A stretch of 64,000 nt of DNA, taken from the NCBI GenBank assembly GCA_963969365.1, contig OZ017747.1, forward strand, positions 1,984,001 through 2,048,000, in the 5' to 3' direction. The translations under genes were made by a program, and so were the position numbers. Shown one piece after another: positions 42,669 through 53,100 of the stretch. A model generated the notes under the pieces. The model saw only the letters and a list, made by a program, of their open reading frames with translations, did not search any database and had not been told where the DNA came from. Origin of the DNA: Asterochloris sp. CNOR1 (Eukaryota > Chlorophyta > Trebouxiophyceae > Trebouxiales > Trebouxiaceae). The first letter of the stretch is position 1. Every line of letters begins with the position of its first letter.

Positions 42669-45600
42669 ATGCTGGTCAACCCAGACCTGTACAGCGAAGT
42701 CTTTGAAAGCATCAAGAGCGACCTCTACGAGTCCACCACGAAAAAAGTCTGTGTGATAGTCTCTACCTCCTGTGTGGACTCCATCTGCGCAGCCAAGATC
42801 CTGCACGTGAGTGCTTGCTGCACTGCGTCCATTCAGAGCCGTCAGCACCGCTTGCAGTCTGTCAGAGACCCAGATTGCTGCCACCGTAGCATGCTCCAGT
42901 GTGCTGGTGCTGCTTTGCTTTAGCCCCCAGCAAAGCAGCTGCAAGCTGAGCACAGCAAGATGTCTGTTTGTGCAGACCATCCTCGACCACGACAACGTTC
43001 ACTTTGCCACCAAGCCAGTTGCCAGCTACGAAGAGCTCCAGGACACAGCTGCAAAGTATACCAGCGAGGAAGAGGTGACACCAGCTTCTTTGAATGACAG
43101 CTGGCATGGCACCAAGTCTAGTACCCTGCCAGCAGCGGGCGTGAGCCTGGCACCTGTCCGGCCCCTGCACATTGCTGGCAGCGCCAAACCCAGATGAGCC
43201 CTGCGCACTGGCATAGCTGTCGGCCAGTGGGCTGTATGTGTGCCTGCCTGGAGTGAGCGGCAAGCCGTCTTGCACTTGACCCCACTCTGGTGATCACAGG
43301 GAATGCCTGGCAACTAGCCCTGCACGCTGGCATTCACCCCTCTAACATGCAGGGGCTGCACAAAATGGCTTGCATCAGTAGGTGGCTGGCCACAGGCCTG
43401 GCTGTCGGCCTGCATTTGTGCAAGCACAGAGGCACCATCCAAAGCCCCGCATGTCGTTCTACACCACTGTCAGCAAGGAGTGCCATCTGTGCAGGACTTC
43501 CAGACCCTTGTCTTGATTAACTGCGGCGCCACAGAGGACCTGTACGAACTGCTTGACCTGCGCCCAGCTGTGCGGGTGGTGGTCATTGACAGCCACAGGC
43601 CCATCCACCACAGCCTCAACAGCAGGAACACACAGGTGGCTGTGCTGGTAGATCCTGAGGATGGCACGCTGGAGGGGCTGCCAGAGGCCGAGGACACATC
43701 CGATGCAGGTGGGGTCTGGTCCAGAAGTTTTCCTCGGCTGAGGCGTGGCTAGCCTGCATTTCTGCAGCTTGCTCAGCCCACTTGCACAAGAGCAGCAGCT
43801 AGGGCCTGCTGACAGCTTGCTGGGGTCTCGGGACTTTGACAGCTCTTGATGCACTCTCAAGCTTACATTATGGGGGGTGGCTGCCATTAAGCCAGGGCCA
43901 AATGCTGCCTCTAACTTGCCAGTGCATGCCTACAGAGGAGGAGGAGGACTTTGCAGGCACTACCGGGCAGGAAAGCAATCAGGAGAACATCCCTGACAAC
44001 AGGTCTGCAGGATGCCCTCGTCAGGCTTGACCCCAGAAGTTGCCTTGACACCTGCCATCCGTCCTTTGCGGCTGTGCCCTCAGTGCTCTTGGAACAATTA
44101 AAGGCCTGCACCTTGTGAGCATGTGATGAGGCATGCACCAGGGCAGGCAGTCAAGCAGCATGCTGCCTCAGCCTGCGGCCGCTTGAGCTGTGGCCTGCCA
44201 GACCTTGCCAGGAGTGCTGACCTCGGTGCCTGACGCGTCTTGCCAGGAATCCTGATGGGTCTCCAGCTGCCAAGCGCACCAAGCGGGAGCAGCAGAGGCA
44301 GCAGCACAGGGAACTCCGGCGGCGACGTAAAGAGTACTACGAACGTGGCACCTTCTGGGGCAAGCCGGCGGCCTTCATTCTTTGGGAGCTAACCCACCAA
44401 CTGCAGCTGGAGAACAGCAATCAGCTCTGGTAGGCACAGTTGTGTGCAGGGGCCACCGTTTTGTGTCTGCCATGCTATAGTGCTGAGCGGGCTAGTACTC
44501 AAGACACCTTTCCAGCACCAGCAAGGCTGTCCAGCATCAGCAGGGTTGATAGGCTGTCTGCCAGGTGCATCACTACTCTGCAAGGGGGCCCTTGGCTGTG
44601 AGCTGGCTGCCTCAAGAGCCATGGCATGCGCCATGGTCGGCTGTCAGAGCAGCATTCCTGTGTGCCTATGTGACCCATGATGGTATGCATGGGTCACGAG
44701 CTCATGCATGTGGTACGCTTCTGCTTTGAACATAAGCACAAGGTGTGTTACTATGCTAGCTGAAGGAGGGCTGCCTGGCTGGCCCATGAACCAGAGCACT
44801 GAAATTAGAGCACACATCTGCGCATGCCCATGCTGGGCTGGCTATCTTTGCTGCACTGCCCTTTGTTGCTGACTGTGGGAGGGCTGCTTGGCTGGCCTAG
44901 CAGCCGGCGGCTGGGGGAGGGGGGTTTGTGGTTTGAGTCTGGTGCCTGTGCTTGGCTCCAAAAGCAGAGCTTGCACCTGCTGCTGCCTGTGCTTGACCAC
45001 AGACGCAAAGCAGGATTGCTGACGCTGTTGTTTGGCTGCAGGCTGGCCATGCTGGGTGTTACGGACCACTTGGTCCACGAACGGCTCAGTATTGACCAGT
45101 ACTCCCACTGGGGCATCCTGCTGGAACAGAAGGTGGGTCGTGCTGCATGAGACCCATGTGTGCTCCAGATGACCACTCTGGGCCCTACAGTCGGAGTGTC
45201 TCGAGTGCAGAGCGAGTCAAAGCACCTGAGCTGCTGCTGTGCACAGCTTGCCCTGAAGCTAGTTCAGCAGGCGCAAGCACTCCTGCGCTTTGTGAGGGGG
45301 GGAGAGGCGCCTGCCACGCAGTGCCCAGCGCATCAGGCTGGAAGGCAGCAGGGCTCTGATGACGGCAAAGAATTGAGTTGCATGCGGCGGCAGCTACTGG
45401 GCTCAGGCGGCATGCTCAAACCGTCATAAGTCGACATTTTGGCACCTGTGCAGGTGGCAGACTGTGGCATGCTGGCTCGGGAAGAGATGACCGAGGTGCA
45501 GCAGCCTGGGGAGGAGGAGGGGGAGCGGGTGACCACTACAGTCACCAAGGCGCAGTACGGCAAAATCAGGTGGGGTGCTGCGGCTTGGAGTTGGCGCAGG

Positions 45601-48600
45601 GCCTGCTTGATGACATCTCACAGCTCAGGGGGAAGTTGGGCAACTTGGGGGTTCGGGGTAAGAGCTGGGCAAGGCCCTGCATGGCCTTGCCTGAGTGGAG
45701 GGGCCATCCTGTGCCTGTCCCTTCGAGTGCTGGACCCACCTTGGCGGCCTTGGCACCTGTTCAGCAGGATGATGGCCAACAACCTCCCACCACCTGAGCC
45801 TGTTTCGTGCCTGCGCCCTGCAGGCTGATTCAGGACCACTTCCTGGTCCTGCTGCGCCACTGGAGCCTGTTTGAGGCCCTTCAGTTCTCCGCCTATGTGG
45901 CTGTGCGTCTGCAGACCTGGCATGACAGGGGCCGCCGCACTCTGCAGCATCTGCTGGTCACTATGGGCTACCCGGCCAGGCAGTACCAGAAGAAGTACGG
46001 TAAGCATCCTGGGCTCAATGCTTTTGTGCGCTGCTATGTGCATGGTGAGCACCCAGGCACCAGAGCTGCACGTGGGTGAGCAGCAATCCCCCCCGCGAGG
46101 TGTAGTAAAATGTGGTGAACAGCCAGGGCATGCAACAGTGCGCACTGCAGTGGTAGGTCCTGACATCACAGAAGACACCAGGCAAAGTGCCGGACCACCC
46201 TGTAGGCAGAGCGCCAACAAAGTATTGCCAACCTTGGCACGTCACCTGTAGTGGTGCCGTCGAAGGGTGGCAGCCACCTGGCAAGCCACAGGCATCCAGC
46301 AGGGTCTCCCGTGCCAGCCCAGCCGCTACGCTGCCAGGTTCCAGTGCAGGCTGCCAGGCAGGAACCATAGCGCTCTCCCTGTGCTGTCCATGCAGGCGCC
46401 ATGCAGGCCGAGTTCCAGCGCATGCTGGCGGACCGGCTGGAGGAGCATGCCCCGCACTACAGGCTGACCAACCTGCAATACAGGCAAGTGTTACCAGGGG
46501 ACTGCAGACAGCTGATGTCACTGACAAAGCAGCCAGCACCTCCATCGGCGCACCTGGAGCAGCAGTGAAGGGAGGACTGGCAGGCCGCCTGGCCTGTGCA
46601 TGCCAGAGGTTGCCGCAGCTGGTGCTGCATGCATTGTGGTGCCATGCCGCAAGCCCTAGTCAGAAGCTAGGCCTGACAGCCTGATGCCACACTCTTAGAG
46701 GAGTACTGTCTCTGCTGCTTGGATGCCGCCACTGCTGAGATGGGTGCTGTTCTTGCCCCAGTACCTTGGTTCGTCAGTCCCCTCGTGTACCGCTGCAGCT
46801 GGTCCATGTGTAGGCACGTCTAATGGTTGCAGCAATGCAGAGACTGCTGCTAGGCTGGGGGTTCCACAGCACCTTACTACCAGCCTTGCCCTACAGGAGC
46901 TTTGAGATCCAGCACAGCTATGACCGCCAGACTGCGACAGACACGGTGCACGCTGTGGCTGCGCTGCTGGAGACTCCCCCACAGGGCCATGAGGACACGC
47001 CCGTCGAGCGCTTTTGGTGAGCATGGTCCTAAGAGCGTTGCAATGTTTGGGTATTTTGCTGGGCGTTCTTGTCAGCCTCATGTTTCTGAAGCAGGCTTGT
47101 AGTTGTCTGTCCTGTCTCTGAGGCTGCATCTTGGGCGACCTGCTCTGTGAGTCAGCCATGTGGGCGGGTGGACACAGCTTTGACCGGGTCAGCGTGCACC
47201 CAGACCTCTACAAATGCCATCGAAAGGCCCCAGCTTGTGCCTTTCATGCTGCGTGCCTGCTGCCATTTAATGCCCTGAAGGGTCTGGTGCTGTCAAAATA
47301 GGCCTCACTGCTGAGCTGCTGACCCAACCAGTGCTGGCTGTGCCTGCGGGCCGGCACTGAGGTCCTGGCTGTGTATGTGAATACTGTAGATCACCCAGCA
47401 TGGGCAATGCATCTGCCACAGTGTCTCACCTGGTGTCGGCTGCCCGCAGGCAGGCTTTCAAGGCTCTAGCTGTGGATGAGCGGGTCAAGCTCTTCGCGCA
47501 CGGCCTGGACCAGTCCAAGCAGGTGCAGCGCGCCGTCGTCATGTGAGGCTCCCGACTGTGCTGCTGTGCTGCACAGGAACATGACAGGGGTACAGGGCAG
47601 CACAGCGTGTGCACTGCCTCAGCTCTGGCTCAAACATACCTGTAAGGCTGCCGCTGGGCTGTTGCTGCGCTGCACTGCTGGTCCCTGAAGCTTAGGGCAG
47701 CCGCGAGCTGCTGTCAATGTGGATGGTGGCCAGCTGGCTCGTGCTCGCTGGTGCTGCAGTGCAACGCGGCCTTCTTTGCCAGCAACCAAGCAGCTAGCTT
47801 CACACTGCTGAGACCAGCCTGCAGGGATGGGGGCCTCATTCTGGCTCGCAGCCCCGGGTACATGAACACCAAGCACTACCACCTCTGGAATCTGTCCGCC
47901 CAGGAGGTCAACAACAAGGTAGGATGCAGCGCACACGGCATCTGCATCTCAAGCAGAGTCCTGTACCTTGTGAGTGGTAAGCTACAACATCCTGAGATGT
48001 AGTGATGCCCGCTGCAGGCCATCCTGTCGCGGCCTCTCACGCTCGCTAAGCTGGGGCACTTCCTCATGGAGGCCAGGTGTCCAGTGCCATGTGCCGCTGC
48101 CCGCTGCAACCTCAGTGCCCCAGACACTGCAGGGCTCGGGGCGCCTGCTGCACTGCTGTTGGTTCCCGCTTGCTGCACCTGCGCACCCTCTTGATGCTGC
48201 ATATTCCACCAGAGGGGCAAGTGCTGCCAGGTTGCCCCCCAGCAGCAGGCAGTGCCCCTATGATCATCTGCGCTGCCTCCTGTGCCTGCCCTGACCTCCC
48301 AGCAACACTGCCACTTGGCAGCTCAGTCCAGCAGCCTCCCCCACAGTAGCTTCGTGCCAGCCTGGTGCCTAGATCAGCTCTGTGTTCCATTGTAAATGTC
48401 CCATGCACAGCATGAAAGCTAGCCTGACTGGGGTGCAGGTACCACCAGACGGGCAAGCGCAAGAGCGTAGTGCTCGTCGCCCCTGCAGACGGGCAGCGGC
48501 AGTGCCTCGTGATGGGCCTGGTGGGGGGCAGTACCCTTGCCACACAACAGGTGCAGAGCAGCCCTTGCTGCGTTTCTGTGCTCATTCCAAAAGCTTCTGT

Positions 48601-48915
48601 GCAGTCCAGTTTCTGAAGGGTGCCATGCGTGCAGGGCAACACCTTTGGCATAGCTTTTAGGAGAATAGCAGATGACCTGGGCTCTGCTTTCAAGCATAAT
48701 TTTTTCGATACCGCGATTCTGGAGGTAAATGGAGTTCTCTGCATGCATCACACTTATGGACTGCACCAAGTGCAGCTCTCTGTGCTGCCGCCAAGCTGTG
48801 AGCAGCTCCTGCGTGTGCGCAAGGTGACTGACATGCTCTCAATGCCCTTTTGCAGCTCGGAATCCATGATGTCCCTCGCTTCCTCAATAGCTTGAAGACT
48901 GCTTTCCACTCCTAA
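42669..48915 (+). CDS. CDC45: Cell division control protein 45, replicative helicase (CMG) subunit
   Basis: CDC45 joins MCM2-7 and GINS to form the replication helicase. The start MLVNPDLYSEVFESIKSDLY is followed by KVCVIVSTSCVDSICAAKIL, TLVLINCGATEDLYELLDL and VRVVVIDSHRPIHHSLNSRN, the RecJ/DHH-like core. A charged linker (EEEEDFAG; KRTKREQQRQQHRELRRRRK) leads to KEYYERGTFWGKPAAFILWE, LAMLGVTDHLVHERLSIDQY, LLRHWSLFEALQFSAYVAVR, RTLQHLLVTMGYPARQYQKK, FQRMLADRLEEHAPHYRLTN, and TFGIAFRRIADDLGSAFKHN. The final exon, after an acceptor at 48854, reads LGIHDVPRFLNSLKTAFHS and matches the C terminus of human CDC45 in register; stop 48913-48915. About 13 introns are present, one of them around 600 bp. 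Confidence 0.88.
44670..44697. repeat. Perfect 10-bp inverted repeat in a CDC45 intron
   Basis: GTGACCCATG (44670-44679) and CATGGGTCAC (44688-44697) flank an 8-nt spacer inside the long CDC45 intron. It could form a hairpin or be a dyad protein site. No flanking target duplication was seen. Confidence 0.7.
48197..48457. repeat. Echo of an exon start in CDC45 (YHQTGK)
   Basis: The exon starting at 48439 reads YHQTGKRKS. A copy 236 bp upstream in the intron reads FHQRGK after CTGCAT; 15 of 16 bases agree (48442-48457 against 48206-48221). Confidence 0.6.
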
Positions 48916-50133
48916 AGCAAAGGTAGCATTCCCTCCCTGCAGCCGCAGCATGACTCTGCAGGAAGCAGTAACCTTGGCAGCCGACAACAACAATAAATTT
49001 GGAAATTCAACACAGGGGCTTCACATTTCTAAAGTCATGTTGTTTGCAAGTTGTGTGGGGTCCTCCTGCAGCGCAGGCAATGCCACCTCAGCCCTGGCGA
49101 TTTATGACTCAGTCTGTGAGGAGCTGACAGGGCGAGCCACGCGGTGTGATGACGTCCTGCCCATGGGGGATTGCCTGTGCTGATTCTACCATTATCTGAC
49201 CTGTGAGCAGATGTTCATAGCTATGCAGTGAAACACAAGCACCTGGACCAGCAACAGGCCCTGCAGCTGCCCTGTCAGGAGCTGGAGCCCCAGGTGCAAG
49301 GTGTGCTGTCAACGCTGCTGGCTACCGCCTAGCAGACTTCTGAAGAGCTCCGACACTGTTGAAGCCCTGCAGGAGGACCCCCCTTTCCAATGAGCAGTTG
49401 CAATCTACTTTAAAAGTCTGATGTGAAATATATGTGATCTCAGAAGAGGATGGACAGACAGTCATCTTCGCAGATGTTTCTCAACACCAGTCCAGCAGGA
49501 GAGCTCATACATATGAGCTGGGTGGGCGGCAGACATCGCTGTTAATCAGCTCGCAGGGAAAGACATCACGGGGCTCAGGGTACAGCAGCTGCGCCTTGCC
49601 CTCCAGGTACCTGCAGGCAGGCAAGGGCAAGATGCTGACTCTGGCACTGGCATCCTGCTTGCTGGGGCCATCACTACTGTACAGCTGTCACATGAGCTGA
49701 CTTGACGCTTGGCTTGGGGCTGCACCCCATGTGCAGGTTGTCTCTTGACGCTGCCTGACTGCAGTTGCAACACCAGCTGCTCCTGTGGGTCCTTTACTGC
49801 CGCTGCTGGGGAGCGCTGACTTGTTCACTCCGCAGGGTTGGCTGAAAGCAACCTGATGGCTCCGCTGTCTGTGTCATGCTGTTCCACAGCTGAAGGCAGG
49901 CATCAGCAGGGTAGAAGAGCTCTGAATGGGGGTGCCGAAGTGATCATGCCTCACCTGCTGAGTATAGCCTGCTGGTGGGACGTGCAGGCAGTAACAAGAG
50001 GTGCAGTCCCTGAGGGGTGCTGCTGTGCGCAGTACCACCCTCCCACTGGGTGAGCACTGGAGTCGACAGCAGTGCCGGTCAATTCATTGCAAATAGGTTG
50101 AGCAGCTTTGTGCTGCATGGTTCTCAAGACCTG
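48916..50133. other. 1.2-kb convergent spacer with a coding-like fragment
   Basis: Between the stops of CDC45 and glucose-6-phosphate isomerase. At about 49037-49330 (+) two open stretches, NATSALAIYDSVCEELTGRA and AVKHKHLDQQQALQLPCQEL, have helix-like composition and could be exons of a small gene or a remnant. I could not join them into a supported protein and do not recognise them. The rest shows nothing. Confidence 0.3.
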
Positions 50134-53100
50134 TTAATCCCACCTGTTAAGCAGCCTGGTGGTGGAGTAGTTGAAGCCATCCTGTGGCTTGATGCGGCGG
50201 TTGGTGGTGCGGCATGTGTTGACCGCGGTGCGGACCTTGGAGGCCAGCACCTTGCCCAGCTCCACGCCCCACTGGTCGAAGCTGTTGATGCCCCAGATGA
50301 AGCCCTGCAGGCACACATGCCACCGGCTACGTTGGGATGCTGCACTGCGCAGCTGCATCTGGTCTTGCAGTGGCCTGTGCTGAGCTGCAAGGTTTGTCTC
50401 GTCCTGAAGGCCTGCAAATGCCACTGGCAATACAGGCAAGCAGGCCTCCTGCACTGTGGAATGCTGCTGCGGGCGCGCCTGACCTCCAACAGCCCTCCAG
50501 TGGGGCTGCCATTTTGCAGAGGCAGCTGACACCAGTACTTGAGGCAAGAAGTTGATTAAACAACTGGGGGAGTTATGAGGCTGCCCTTGCCTGTGTAAGA
50601 CCACAAACAGCTTACAACACACAGCGAGCAGCACTGGAAATGCAGCAGCTTTTCCACAAGCTGCCATTGTAAGTGCTGTGCTTGCCTGCACTGCCACCCT
50701 GTGCTGTGACAGAAGGATCCCCTCTGTTGTGTAGCCTGCTACCAGCAGCAGACAGAGCCACATGACGGTGTGAGGCATGCCTGCGTTTCCCTGCCGCGCC
50801 ATGGTGTGCTGGCTCTCTGCCACCCTTTGCAGGCAGTGTGCCAAGGCAGCTGCCCCAGTACAGAAGCTTACGGCTCACCTGCACCGCCACCCTGTGCTCA
50901 TACATGGACAGGATCTGCCCCGTGGTGTAAGCGTCCAGCGCTGGGAGCAGGATGCTGAGGGAGGGGCGGTTCCCACTGAAGGTCTTGTGGGGGATGAGGT
51001 GGTCCGGCACATTCTCCGAGCGCAGCTCGATGGCGGTCTTGCCCTTGGCCAGGGCATCGGCTTGTGCAAAGAAGTTGCACATCAGCTCATCGTGGTTGGA
51101 CACCACCTCGCCCTGCAAACAGACATGACTGATGAAGAGGTCATGACAGCACAGCATGCGACCATTTTGAAGCCCATGAGGCGCCACTTGTCGTGCTGGG
51201 CTGTCAAAGCAAGGGCTTGGGAGGTTGCGAGCACGTCTGAGGGGCAACACCTGGGCAGCAGCCTATGGCCTGTGGCACACAGAACCAGGGACTAGCACGC
51301 AGCCCACTCCGCCAGCAGTGTGCAGGCTGGCCTTGGGCCTGGGCAGCATGTGGTCAGGCGCTCAAATATGCACCAGGTACCAGCAACCATCAGAGGGGTT
51401 TTGCACCACACTGTGTGGTGTCCAGGGGGCCTGTCACAGGCATGCCTGGCTGTTAAATCTGCCTGTCTGAGGTACAGGCTAAGCCGGCTGGACAGACGTC
51501 AGAGAAAAGAGCAGGCTCCTCAAGGCAAGAGTGTTTGTCGGGCGCTTCATCAGAGCATGCCCACCAGGCGTCCCTGTGATCACAAGTACCCCATCAGCAT
51601 CTGAACAACTCATGTCCACCTTGAGGTACACGCTCTGCTGGCTCTTGACGATGCCGATGAATTCAGCGGGGATGACCCGCCCCTGGTGGATGAGCTGGTA
51701 GAAGGAGTGCTGCCCGTTGGTGCCGGGCTCCCCAAAGTCGACCTCACCCGCCTCGAACGGCAAGCGGGTGCCATCAATGGCCACGCCCTTGCCATTGCTC
51801 TCCATGGACACCTACACCGAGGGGGCACAGCCAGGTGCAGGGACATGATGAGCAGGGAGGGGCACTGGTGCTGCTCCAGCTGCGTGGCCACAGCTGCTCC
51901 AGTTGAGTGGCCACACCTGGTGCATGCACCGCAGATTCTGTGCAAGGCCTCCAGTCTTCATGCTTTCTGTGGGCCAAGGGAGCCATGCAAGCAAGCTGGT
52001 TGCCAACACAGAGGAGGTGCCTGCAAGCACCCCTGACCCCATGTGCTCAGGGAATCTGGTGGCCCGGTCCTGCACACCTGTCGGATGTGGCCAGCTTGAC
52101 CAATCCCTGGTTGAGGACTCCAAACATTGAGACCAGCAGAAGGCAGTTCAGCGCTTAACCAGCATGAGCCGGGGCGATGCCCAATGTGCCCACACCCCCT
52201 TAGGCCGCCCCATCAGCTGGCAGCATGAGGGACTCAGCGGGGTGGCCACGACTCTGCAGCCAAGCACAGTCTGCCCCACCTGCTGGATGTGGGGTGCCAG
52301 CTTGGCCAAGGCCTGCGTGTAGGGCAGGATGGCACGAGCGGGGTACCCCAGGAAGCTCACATTCCACACGCTCATCAGGCCCAGCTGCACAGGGATGTTG
52401 TGCTCATGGGGTGCTGTGCGGAAGTGGGTGTCCATGTTCCAGGCACCTGCAGGGGAGGGTGGTGCGTGGTCGCAGTGTCCTGTGTGCTGAAAAGACTTAA
52501 GAGGGCTGAAATGGCAGGGATGCTTCGACTCAAGCCCCAAGTCAAGGGTAGCAAACTTGCGATGCTGTGTGTTGCACCGCTGCTGGCAGCAACTCAGCAG
52601 GCTGCCCCAGCCTGGACAGTTGCGGGAGGGAGCAGGCAATCAGGGGCCTGCTCAGCGTTCTGACCCCACCTGCTGAGCAGGGGCCAGCAGGGCAGCAGCC
52701 CTGTGTTCATGCAGCCTGCATCCTGCTGCTCACCCTGTAGGCTGCCCATTGCCTCAGAGATGCAAAGCATGCACATGCAACAAGCCCTCCTCGTCCTGCA
52801 GGGCCTTCTGTGGCCTAGGATGCCTAGACTGAGCGCATGCAGCAAGGCCAGGGCTTCCTGTATAGTGTCACACCTGTGCTGCAGGACCAGGCACTGCACA
52901 GTTGCCACTACAGAGCTGCCAGACACCCACCGGCACAAGGCTGTGGCAGAAGACCACACAGCCCATCCTGCATGAATCTCGTTCTGTTTCACATGCAAAA
53001 GACCATTGCACCTGCTACCAGCATTGCAGCTCACCCTGCAGGAACTCCTGCATGACGTCAAACCCATACTGCAGTGCCAGAGGCAGCATGCCAACAGCAG

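Noticed and set aside
44760-44900. GGAGGGCTGCYTGGCTGGCC block repeated about 113 bp apart in a CDC45 intron as another splice echo
   Set aside because: The repeat is real but does not resemble either flanking exon border, so it is an ordinary intron duplication and was not counted as an echo.
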